A DNA stretch of 64,000 nucleotides from Delphinus delphis (Eukaryota; Chordata; Mammalia; Artiodactyla; Delphinidae), in NCBI RefSeq assembly GCF_949987515.2, contig NC_082697.1:26605730-26669729 (forward strand), given 5' to 3'. The position numbers and the translations under genes were made by a program. The notes under the pieces are model-generated. The model was given only the letters and a program-made list of their open reading frames with translations, was not told the DNA's origin and did no database searches. This document shows, in pieces, positions 12,351-24,300 of this stretch; position 1 is the stretch's first letter, and each line of letters starts with the position of its first letter.

Positions 12351-15300
12351 TCTTCTTCAGATTCTCTTCCCTTACAGGTTATTACAAAATATTAAGTATA
12401 GTTCCCTGTGCTACACAGTAGGTCCTTGTTGTTTGGGGCTCTGCATTCTGAATCTGACACAGGTGGATCATGCTCTGAGGAACACTGATACAGAAACTGG
12501 ACAGCAAAGTTCTTTTAAGCGCAGAGGAGCTAATAGTTCAGTAACCCTCTGTGAATACTGAATGGATGCTGATTACATGGATAGAATGCCAGTGGCTTTC
12601 TGGGCGATTCACCCAAGATCAGCTTCAGAAGAGCTGACCCGTGCAACCTGGCACTGCCATCACTTGATGCCCTTTCACAGTGGCAGCTCAGGACCTTTGC
12701 CTGTGTCCAGCAACATCTGTGGAATGAATGAGTACTTCTGATGCCCTTCCCTCCTCACCCTGGCGGCTTCTGGGCCTGGAGCTGCAAGTACACTGAGACC
12801 TGTCCTGTTGTGCAGCCTGGAGGGTAACGGATTCCCTTTGGGAATGTCACGCAGATTCTGGAACCATCTCGGAAGGACTTGCTTATCCTGCAAGTCCAGG
12901 CCAGGAATGAGCTCCTTCCTCCAAGGGTGCTGCCAGCTGACTCTGTATCTCTAGCAAATGGCCGGGAGACTCTCGTGGGTTGCTCTTTGTATTACCTCTG
13001 AACATCTAGGGGCAGAGCAGCTGGCACAGCTGTGCTTCTACTTACAGACTGGCCAGGTCCCTTCCAAAGGCTCCACAGTGGCACTACCCAAATAACCCAG
13101 ATCTACGTCAGTGAGCAAAAGTTAAAGTTTCACATGCGACTTGGATTTCCACGCACTGGCACTGAGTTTCTCACGACCACTTTCAACACTATTGCTGTTT
13201 TGGCAACTACTGGGCACAAGGAGATTAAGAAAAGTTCATAAACCACCTCAAAATTAAGCGCACACACAGCAAGCCCTCCACCGGGAAGGCTGAGCACCAC
13301 CTACTGGTGGCGGGCCCAGATGACCAGGTGCATTAACTCGGTGTGACCTTTTCTGAGTTTTAAGGGGTGGCTCAACTTGGCCCCCTTCCCTTGCCCTTGT
13401 GCTCACTTTCTACAACGGACTGAAAATGTCTGAGTAAGGAGAGGGTGTGGAACAGCTAGAGCAGCTGGAACACGGTGACCTGACCCCGGCTGATAAAAAG
13501 CGATAATGATGATGACGGTGCCTGCAGCTGGACTTCCCTGGGAGCCGCTGAGGTCAGCCTGTGCTCAGCACTCCCTCCACATCTTCTCGGTCAGCCCCGG
13601 GCAGGAGCTCCTGTTTACTACTAACTTAAGGATGAGAAACCTTCCCTCAGAAAGGTCAGTTCACTTGCCAAGAACACACGGTAAGAAAGCTCTATGGGTA
13701 CCACCAGGACCCTCTGGGTTTAAATCTCACTCTGTGATTCATACCTCCCCCACCCTCTCCAGGCTCTTTGAACACTTAGAACCTCAAGATGCAAAACGCA
13801 GATAAAATTGGAATTGCCCTGGCTGCTGTGGGGGTGGAAGTTGTGGTCCCAAGTTCTCTGTGGTCCCCAGAGAACCTCCCTGCCCAGGGGAGGCCCCTCA
13901 CTTGTGGAACCTGAGCATTAGGGTGCCTAAGCGGCTTACCTGATGTCAAAACGCAGCAGCAAGGCGATGAAGATTCCTGTGGGGAGAAAGCCAGGTTAGA
14001 CAGTGGTAGAGGAGGAGCAGGGTAGTCAGCTAATATGCAACTGGGTCCCCACTTGTTCTCAGCCACGGAGCAATCAACAGGGGCCAAGGGTGTGGCTGAC
14101 GCTGCGAACTGCCAGCAGAAATCCCGTTCCTCTACCTTCAGGCCACCTGGAAAAATGAGACGGGCCCAGGATTTTGCTTTGGTCTGCGACCACGCTGACC
14201 TGGCACCTCAGAGCACCATAGTGTGGCACACTGGGCCCACCCTCCCAAACATTTATAGGGTGCCTGAGCACTAGGCACCATACGCAGTACAGGGGGAAGC
14301 AAAACCACTGCTCTCAAGAGCCCAGCCGAGGGGGCAGGGCATGCTGACCGAACATTAACAAAAATCAGTGTAAATAAGCGGAAAAGAAGAAGTAAAGCTG
14401 TCACTGTTTGCAGATGACATGAGACTATACATAGAGAATTCTAAAGATGCCACCAGAAAACTACTAATCAATGAATTTGCTAAAGTAGCAGGATATAAAA
14501 TTAATTCACAGAAATCTCTTGCATTCCTATACACTAATGATGAAAAATATGCAAGAAAAATTAAGGAAACACTCCCATTTACCATTGCAACAAAAAGAAT
14601 AAAATACCTAGGAATAAACCTACCTAAGGAGACAAAAGACTTGTATGCAGAAAACTATAAGACACTGAGGAAAGAAATTAAAGATGATACAAACAGATGG
14701 AGAGATATACAATGTTCTTGGATTGGAAGAATCAACATTGTGAAAATGACTATACTACCCAAAGCAATCTACAGAGTCAGTGCAATCCCTATCAAACTAC
14801 CAATGGCATTTTTCACAGAACTAGAACAAAAATTTTCACAATTTGTATGGAAAACACAGAAGACCCCAAACAGCCAAAGCAACCCTGAGAAAGAAAAATG
14901 GAGCTGGAGGAATCAGGCCCCTGGACTTCAAACTATACTACAAAGCTACAGTAATCAAGACAGTATGGTACTGGCACAAAAACAGAAATAGAGATCAATG
15001 GAACAGGATAGAAAGCCCAGAGATAAACCCATGCACATACGGTCACCTTACCTTTGATAAAGGAGGCAAGAATATACAATGGAGAAAAGACAGCCTCTTC
15101 AATAAGTGGTGCTGGGAAAACTGGACAGCTACATGTAAAAGAATGAAATCAGAACACTCCCTAACACCATACACAAAAATAAACTCAAAATGGATTAAAG
15201 ACCTAAACGTAAGACCAGACACTACAAAACTCTTAGAGGAAAACACAGGCAGAACACTCTATGACGTAAATCACAGCAAGATCCTTTTTGACCCACCTCC

Positions 15301-18300
15301 TAGAAAATGGAAATAAAAGCAAAAATAAAAAAATGGGACCTAATGAAACTTAAAAGCTTTTGCACAGCAAAGGAAAACATAAACAAGATGAAAAGACAAC
15401 CCTCAGAATGGCAGAAAATATTTGCAAACCAAGCAACTGACAAAGGATTCTCTAAAATTTACAAGTAGCTCATGCCGCTCAATATCAAAAAAAACAAACA
15501 ACCCAATCCAAAAATGGCCAGAAGACCTAAATAGACATTTCTCCAAAGAAGACATACAGATTGCCAACAAACACATGAAAGGATGCTCAACATCACTAAT
15601 CACCAGAGAAATGCAAATCAAAACTACAATGAGGCATCACCTCGCACCAGTCGGAATGGCCATCATCAAAAAATCTACAAACAATAAATGCTGGAGAGGG
15701 TGTGGAGAAAAGGTAACCCTCTTGCACTGTCGGTGGGAATGTAAATTGATACAGCCACTATGGAGAACAGTATGGAGGTTCCTTAAAAAACTAAAAACAG
15801 GGCTTCCCTGGTGGCGCAGTGGTCGACAGTCCGCCTGCCGATGCAGGGGACACGGATTTGTGTCCCGGTTCGGGAAGATCCCACATGCCGCGGAGCAGCT
15901 GCGCCCGTGAGCCATGGCTGCTGAGCCTGCGCGTCGGGAGCCTGTTGCTCCGCAACAGGAGAGGCCACAACAGTGAGAGGCCCGCATACTGCAAAAAACA
16001 AAACCAAAACCAAAACCAAAAAACCCCCCAAAACCAAAAAAACTAAAAACAGAACTACCATATGACCCAACAATCCCACAACTGAGCATATACCCTAAGA
16101 AAACCATAATTCAAAAAGAGTCATGTACCACAATGTTCACTGCAGCTCTATTTCCAATAGCCAGGACATGGAAGCAACCTAAGCGTCCATCGACAGATGA
16201 ATGGATAAAGATGTGGCACATATATACGATGGAATATTACTCAGCCATAAAAAGAAACGAAATTGAGTTATTTATAGTGAGGTGGATGGACCCACAGTCT
16301 GTCATACAGAGTGAAGTAAGTCAGAAAGAGAAAAACAAATACCATATGCTAACACATATATACATGGAATCTAAAAAAAAAAAAAAAAGACTCTGAAGAA
16401 CGCAGGGGCAGGACAGGAATAAAGACGTAGACGTAGAGAATGGACTTGAGGACACGGGGAGGGGAAGGGTAAGCTGGGACGAAGTGAGAGTGTCATGGAC
16501 ATATATACACTACCAAATGTAAAACAGGTAGCTAGTGGGAAGCAGCCGCATAACACAGGGAGATCAGCTCAGCGCTTTGTGACCACCTAGAGGTGTGGGA
16601 TAGGGAGGGTGGGAGGGAGATGCAAAAGGGAGGAGATATGGGGACATATGTATATGTATAGCAGATTCACTTTGTTATACAACAGAAACTTACACACCAT
16701 TGTAAAGCAATTATACTCCAATAAAGATGTTAAAAAATAAAATCAATGTAAGACTGCCTGTGAAAGGGTGCTTCCTGTGTCATGGGAAGGTCTATCAGGG
16801 GATGAGACCCAGGCTGCGGGGAGGTGGGGAGGAAGGAGGGCTTCTTTGAGGAAGTGACACTTGCCAGGGAGAGGGAACAGCGTGTGCAAAGAGGAAAGAG
16901 GGCTCAGGAGGTGTGGCAGGGCTCAAGGAGCCAGTAAGGCTGCAGCCCAGAGCAGGAGATGCTGGGGATGGACCAACCATGCAATGCAGGGCTCCATGGG
17001 TACGAGGAGTGGAAGTCAGGGGACACACCGGAAAAATTCTAAGTGGGAGAATAACCTAAAAAGATTTTGAGAAAAACCTCCATGGCAGTTGCTTGGCTGG
17101 AGGGAGAAAGAGCAGGAGCAAGCAGCCCACCGGAGGCTCTGCAGGGGCTGAGGCAAGGACGGTGAACTCTGTCCACCCACTGCACTATCTGCACTTCAGA
17201 ACCGAGCCCAGTCACGCTGGAAACCTGAGTCCCTGAGACACAGCCAGCCAGTCCGGCCTCTGCATGTTGCACCCACGTCCATCTGTGTGTCTGTCTCCCT
17301 GACTTATCTTGGGGCTCAGACAGAGCAGGGCTGAGCCTCATTCAGTTGACAGCAGGTTCTCAGTAGCCAAAACATTCTGTGCTCATCAGAAGCACTGACT
17401 GGCAACATGTGATTAATTTCAAAGAGGAAAATGAGTTAGTCCCCACTGAGGACTGTGAGTAGGGAGCTGGTGGGTGGTGAGAACAGACAAATGCTGCCGT
17501 TCTGGAAAAAAAACTGGGAACCCAGTGGCCCCTGGCAGCTGAATTCTACAACTGTTCTTCAACTAATCCATGGGCCAGAGCTCCCAAGAGCTTTTACTCA
17601 TAATCATGCAACTCATCCTCAAAGCAACAGCCCACAACCCATTCTTCCCTCAAGATCATCCCCGAGGCTCTGTGAGGGTGCAATAACTCACACTGATTGT
17701 GACTGCTGAAAAGACTCAGAGACACAGGAATATGGGGACATGCAGAGATGTCCCATGCAGGCCTCAAGCCCAGAACCACCCAACAAGGACAATGGGGAAG
17801 TCTGCAGGTGCCTGTGACAGACCCTCCCCTGCAGGGCGAGACGAATGCTTTATGGGACTCAGTTTCTTCAGTCCCTCCTCCCAGCACCACAAGCTATGGG
17901 AACACCTGGCTTCAAGACCATGGCCCCACGGCCTTAGGCAAGTCTCTTTGAACCTCAGTTTCCTCATCAGTGACATGGAAATACCCTCTACCTCATCGGG
18001 CTGCTAGAAGTAGCAAAGATAACATATTAGAAAACACCCAGCATAGTGCTTGGCCAACAACAGGTGCTTGACAAATGATAGTTCTGGGACTATCTTATTG
18101 TTATTACTGTCATAAAAGCAGTTCTGATAATATAACATTTTTTGCAGTCAGAGAGACCTGGTCTGAGTCTTGGCCCTTTTGCTTCCTAGTGTGTGAATTT
18201 ACCTTAAGTCCCTTCATTTCTGAGCCTCAGTTTCCTCACTGGCACAAGAGAGAAAGCCTTTGCTTCACCATCATACGTATCACAAAAGGAAGGTATCACA

Positions 18301-21300
18301 ACACAGTGCCTGTACCATCCCAGCTTACTAGCAGAATTGCTATTATGTCCTACACTGGAAAATAAAGTGGCTTTTAATTCGTTCCAAACTTTCTTCTTTT
18401 AAGCAAGCACCAGGGGTGCTTCTAACCCTCTGACTCTGAGCCTCTGGGACTAGGGGAGTAAGAATGCTCTTTGGATGTTCCGTGCCCGTCACCAGGCCTG
18501 GATCTCGCAGACACACAGAATCCAAGCCTCAGCCATTTCAGCTGCCCTCAGAGAGGGAGCTCAGCTTTGCCCCCAGGTAGCTCGGGCTGCAGGCCGCCAG
18601 GGATGTATGTCCAGGCTCAGACCTCCACACAGGGCACCTGTCCCTGTGTCCACAGGTACGCTGACTACCACCCACACACGGATAATGGGCTCAAAGGCCA
18701 GCTCGTGCAGTCGAGCAGGTGCGTGCCACCCGTCCCTCCGCTAACACTGCAGACAAAGGAGCCCACAGCCATGGTGCCCGTGTCCACACACAGCGCACGT
18801 CCCCCCGGAAGCCCTCCCAGCACTGGGGAGACGAGGGCCTGCGGCAGGTCTAGCACACCTGTGTCACCTGAAAACACTGGGAAGGGGTGTGCACACATGC
18901 ACGTGTGTGAGGGGGTCAGATTCCTTCAACACTGCCACAGAATGTGCTTGCTTAGAGTGTACTGCAGTCTGTCATATACATTTGTTTCTGTAGTTCCTGA
19001 GTAATGTCTGCTCACCCAGTCAGAAGCTCCATGAGGGGCAGTCTTGCTCACCCTGTCCCCCCAGTGTGCAGCCCATGGCCTGGCCCGGGACCGGCACTCC
19101 ACAATGTGTGCTGAGGTAGACCCCTTCACCAGACCCCTGGGCAGGGGGCGGGGGTATCTCCCAGCCTAATCCTTTCTCCTTCCCTCTCCTGGTGGGTAAG
19201 GCTGTGTTTCACAGGACTCCTCCTTCTCCAGGGAAGCCCCCTCCACCCTTTGCACTGTGGCCCCCACCTCAGCGTGGTCACCTGGAATGACGATGTCTCC
19301 GAGTCCCAGCATGGCAAAATTGTCCGCTTCCAGGCCCTTCTCCAGCAGATCCTGGGGAAACACCACTGCAGGGGGAGGCAGGGATGCGAGGAGGTGGTGA
19401 GAGCCCAGCTCACTCTGACTCCTAGCCCTCCACCTCTGGTGTATGGAACTCACACACTTGCATTTCTGGGTGGGGGGATGGGAATGGGGAGCTGAGAGGA
19501 TGTCGAAGGGCTGAAGGGCAATGTCTCCATCTGGACTCACAGCTGGTTAGAGCAGGGAAGAATCTAGGATCATCTAGGCTAAAGGTTTAATGCCTTTATT
19601 CAGCTGTAACTCACATGTCATACAATTTCAATGCCCTTGTATAGCCAGAACTCTGGTTAAATGGGAATGACCCTAAAGCCTAGTATATAAAAGATGAAAC
19701 AGCCCACACGGTGCTGGCATCTAATAGGCTATGCATCTCACTGCAGCTGGGGTGTGGACAGACCCTTGTTCTGAAGCAGGGAGAGCTTGGGCTACAGGCT
19801 GTTTCTGTATCTGCTGAGGGTGAAGAGGTCACATACCTATAAATTCCTTGCTAGAGCTCCTTACTCAGAAATCCTACTGGCCAGCTTGTTTGGATAAATA
19901 CAGATTGAGAGAAATGCCTCCCTGTATGTCCAGTTATGGCAAGGGGCAGCTGTAGCTGGATTTCATCCATAGGGGCCTGGGGCAGAGAGCAGTTATGTAT
20001 GGGCTTCAGGGTCAGACTGTGTGGGTCTGAATCCTGGCTCTGCTGTGTGACTGCACAGTTTACTTAACTGCTCTGGGTCTTGGTTGTCTCACCTATAAAA
20101 TGGGTATAACAGCTGAACTGACCCCACAGGACTGTGGTGAGGATTAGGTGATTTGCACACATTGTTAACGTCACGCCTTCTTTACTAACCCAGTCCTGCT
20201 TTTGTGTGTGGCCGCCCTCCCAGGGGATGAATCAAGTGTGGCATAAGGCTAAGACAATCAGGACAACCTGGTCCCCAAATTCCTGACTTCCCTGGCAGCT
20301 AGGAGTGGTCACGTGACCCAGCTCTGGCCACTGGTACGTAAGCAGAGGTAAGCTGGGGGTTCTGGGCAAGCTTGTGCTTCCCTAATGAATTGCAGAGGCC
20401 CTTCCTTGCTTGCTTCTTCCTGCCCTGAATGCACAATCAAGTGATTTACAGCTCTCCTCATCTGATCCTCCCAAACCTGGTACCATTCAATTCTGAGTGG
20501 CAGATGTGGAAACCAGGGCCCAGGGAGGTGAAGCCTCTTCCCTCAGGCCACGCAGCCAGCGAATGTCACATCTGGGATTCAAGTCCAGGCCTCCTGACTT
20601 CAGCATCTGTCCACTTAACCACTCTGTTAGACTGCCTCTGAGCTCCACTCCTAGCAGTGGAGGGCAACGGACTTTCTCCCCAAGCCAGAAAACCAAATTT
20701 CAAGCACCAGAAACCAGAGGTGACTGTCATTTCCCTGCTCAGAGTCTTCCAAGGGCTCATCCACTGCCTGCTGGGCAGTGTCCAGGCTCCTTGACATGCC
20801 ATCCTTGGCTTCCCCATATCCGGCCTCTTTTCTGCTGCTCCCCTAAACTCAGCCACATTCCCTCCCCGATTCTCTGCTCCCTCCTGCATTTTCCTAATTG
20901 TAGCCCTTGGCTGAAGCTGTACTCTCTCTTTCAAATGCCCCTACTGCCCCTGCATGCTTGGTAAACACATATTCATCCTTCGTGACCCAGGAGAGCTTTC
21001 CTGACACCTTGGCTGGCTTCATCCATCGCAGCACGTAGGGCGCAGCTGCTCTTCTTGCTGGCTTGCCCAGCATCTGTTCTCTTGCTCTGAAGAACTGCCC
21101 TCACCGTACACCCTTGGTTCTGGGAGGCTGCTGATTCAAATACTCTGCCCTCAGGCACTGGAGAGGGCAGTGACCCTGTTTCCACCACTCCCGGCTGGAA
21201 TGCCGAGCTCACGGGCCAGGCCAGCCTCCATGGGTTCATCCGAGCCAAAGCTGGGAGAAACTTGTTTTCCTCTAGGGTCGCTGAGCTGCGACTGCAGCAG

Positions 21301-24300
21301 CTAGGAACAACGAGTGGCCACCAACCTCTCTCCAGCTCACAGAGAGGACCTGTGTGCATCAGGGGAGAGTCAGACCGTGAGGAGGACAGTCATTTCTTCA
21401 CTCTTGGGGCTGACTCCACCCCATCGGCCCGCTGCCCAAGCAGCACTCCTTGTGGAGCTGTGATGTCTTCCTGACAGGATCCCCCTGCTTCCTTCCATCA
21501 TGTCTGACTGATTCCGTTCCTCCTCTTTGGGTCTTGTGATGCCAGGAGGTGATTCCTGATTAGTCTAAGGCTTAAACTCCAAGCTCATCATGCTTTTCCC
21601 ATTCCCCTTGATGATGAATGACAGAATTGGGCCCGTGACCCAATTCTGGCCAGTGAAATACGAGAGAGGCTACAGGGGAGATTGGGGGAAAAACACCCCT
21701 CTCTGATGAAAGAGAGACATAAAGTTCCCCCTTTCTGCCCCTGAACATGTTGAGAATGGTGGGGTGGAGGGCTGAGGTGACCCTGGCTCTTGGCAACGCC
21801 ACTGAGGGCCAGAAACCCAACTCTAGATGCTCTGCCACGGGGCTTGCTGCAGTGTGAAATAACAACATTTCCACTTTTTTTTTTTTTTTTTTGCCACGCA
21901 GCACGGCATGCAGGATCTTAGCTCCCTGACCAGGGATTGAACCCGCTCCCCCTGCAGTGGAAGGGCGGGGTCTTAACCACTGGACCGCCAAGGAAGTCTC
22001 CACGTTCTTTACAGATGCTTGTAGGTGGGCTTTCTAATATTTATAACAATGGATACACTGAAGAACAGGATCAGGGCAGTGTGAGAGGCGTGGGGCAGAC
22101 AGCACCTGAGATTTATGTGCCAAAGGGATCCAGGGAGAGGGCTCCAGGTCTTGGCGTGGGGGATATCCTCCTCTGGAGGCCCCTGCCTGCCCTGCACAGG
22201 CTGCGTCAGACACCCCTCTCTGTGCTCACCCCCATTCCACAGAGCGTCCCACAGAGCCATGCACTGTGACCAGACAGCCGGAGGCCAGGGCCTGGGAGGA
22301 GGATGGCTGTGCAGGAACACAGTGGATGAATCAAAGGGGAGAAGGAAACCAGGCTGGAGACACAGGGGAGCTTGGAGAAGGAAGAGCTAAGGGAGGGTAT
22401 GGACCAAAACGGGGACCACGAGGGGATGGGCCACCAGGGTGGGGGCAGACGGGCTCCCCATGGTGGGGTGGTCACTTACATTTTATTGGTGCCTCAAAGG
22501 ACTTGGCCACTGTCACCATCACATTGGTACCAAATACCTAGGAGGAGGAGAGAGGAGTCTGGAGGGAGGTGAGGGCTGGGTGGGAAGGAATGGCTGTGCT
22601 TGGGCTTCTCAACGTGCTGCTGCCTGGGACGGGCGGGAAAGGGGCAGGGAGCCAGGAAGGGCTCCAGCGCAGATGTGAAGTTGAGATGAGGTGGCCACCG
22701 ACACTGGCCATGTGGACACTTCACGGGGTTCCTTGTTCTAGGTAGCAACGAGGGGCAATTCCAAGGAGTTGGTAAAGGGCCTCTGATGCCCCCGGCCAGG
22801 CATCCTATGTTAGTTCAGGGGTCTGCCCCTCCCAAGAGAGAAAGTCCTCCAGCACCACGTACTTAAGGGGAAAAGAGGCTGCCTGAGGCCACGGAAAGGG
22901 TGCCTGAGTCAGGCTGCCCTCGATCCCTCAGCGGGGCCCCTCAGAGTGAGTGTGGCACGTCTCTTAGCCCAGGGCTGGCACGCAGCCTACGTTCTCACAG
23001 TCAGTACCTTGCTCACCAGCGTCCACTCATCTGCTTTAACCACATTTGCCTCAACGTCTGAGCCTCAGCTCACTTGCCGGAGAGACACAGGATAAGCAAT
23101 ACCCCTGCTGGGGCCACCATGAGGAAGAGAGGGCGGCTGGAAAGCCCTGGGCATAGGGTGGGCTCTCAGCAAGTGAGGACTCTGCTCTCTCATCCATTCC
23201 ACAGCTGAGGGCACTGGGCCCAGAAAGGACGTGCTCTGGGATCTTACTTCCAGGTCAGGGCAGCTTCCCTCTATCAGACGACCGCTGCTTGGGCCAGAGA
23301 CAGGGGAGAAGGCGGCGAGGGGGCCCGGTAGCCAGACATCCTTTGCGTCCCTGCCCAACTCACCCAGAAGACATCGTAGATGAAGAGCCCGCCCAGCAGG
23401 ATGCAGCCAGTGCTGACGTTGTTCAGGTGCAGGAGCTCCACCCCATTAAGGGAGAAGGCCAGGCCGAAGAGGTTGTTGGCAATCCAGTGCTGGGGAAAGA
23501 TGTGAGTGAGTCCAGCTCTCCTGCCCCCAACCTGCCCCTCAGGTGCTTCCCCCAACACTGCCCTGGGCCCTGGCTACGTACCTTCCTCAGCAGGTACCAG
23601 ACACCAACGATGCTGCTCAGGCCCAGGCACACCAGGTCCTTGGTGTCAAACTCATAGTTGATGATCTCTGGGCAGAGAGGCCGGGTAAGTCCACTCCCCG
23701 GGGCGGGGCTGCCCCTCCCACCTGTCAGCCCCTGGACGGAGGAGGGCATGGCTGTGGGCTCTGTCAGAGATCCACAGGTCGGGGGTGCTCACTGGAGCCC
23801 CCCCACCCAGCCCCTCCAATTTCCTAGAGGAGGGAATGGAGGCCCAGAGAGCACACAGGCCTGACACAGGGTCAGTGGGAGATGGCTCATGGTGCTGGAA
23901 GCACGGGCTCTGCGCTTGTAGCTGGGCGGCCTCGGGGGAGGCAGTTCCCTCTCTGAGCTTCAGTTTCCCCACCTGTAAAAAGGGGATCACAGCACCTCCC
24001 TGATAGGACTGCCGTGGGGAGCAAGTGAGACGGCCCTTACACAGCGCTCAGCATGGAGCCTGCACACAGTGGGTGCTCAATCAATGCTGCCTGCACCGAG
24101 CCCAAGGCTTTTGCAAGGTCCCAGTTCATTCAGGAATCTTTCCACTGTGCCACCAAAGGAATCAAGAAGCTTGCTGGCAGTGCTGTGTCAACAGCACAGG
24201 AGGAGGAAGGTAAGAGAGGGAGGCCTGGAGAAGCAGCAGGCAGGAGGACCCCAGGGTGCTCTGGTGGGGAGCCTGTGGCAGACGTCCTGATGTTAGACCT

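Larger units (their letters stand above)
11850..12490. mobile_element. MER5A-like DNA transposon remnant, split by SINE and L1
   Basis: Pieces at about 11850-11916, 12051-12117 and 12434-12490 (cacctggacagcatgtt, gtctggggctctgcatt, gaggaacactg) read as one MER5A-like hAT relic once the two insertions are removed. Confidence 0.6.
11569..13939 (-). other. HM13: HM13 intron 9
   Basis: 2,371 nt. A MER5A-like transposon is split by a CHR SINE and by a truncated L1. The stretch 12490-13900 shows only a possible weak MIR near 13610-13780. Confidence 0.85.
14374..16738 (+). mobile_element. 5'-truncated L1 with ORF2 C-terminal remnant
   Basis: Homology starts in the reverse-transcriptase half of ORF2 and runs through the 3' UTR. 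The ORF2 remnant is broken: one frame reads 14419-14991, the next continues in another frame to about 15316, with further shifts, so no enzyme is encoded. A CHR SINE sits at 15801-16036. Target duplication AAAATCAGTGTAA (14361-14373) versus AAAATCAATGTAA (16739-16751), 12 of 13 identical. Confidence 0.93.
13977..19281 (-). other. HM13: HM13 intron 8
   Basis: 5,305 nt. Contains a 2.4-kb sense-to-plus L1 with a nested SINE, an old mammalian repeat at about 16750-17160, plus-strand MIRs (17920-18100, 18150-18330) and an L2 tail (about 18960-19110). Confidence 0.85.
19366..22479 (-). other. HM13: HM13 intron 7
   Basis: 3,114 nt. Holds MIR copies (19985-20190 plus, 20440-20640 minus), L2 (20710-21010), two old repeats of one unassigned family (20270-20430, 21590-21850) and a SINE at 21876. 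Confidence 0.85.

Noticed and set aside
14419..14991. 190-codon frame resembling reverse transcriptase
   Set aside because: It is the broken C-terminal part of L1 ORF2 in a 5'-truncated element, not a host gene or a retron.
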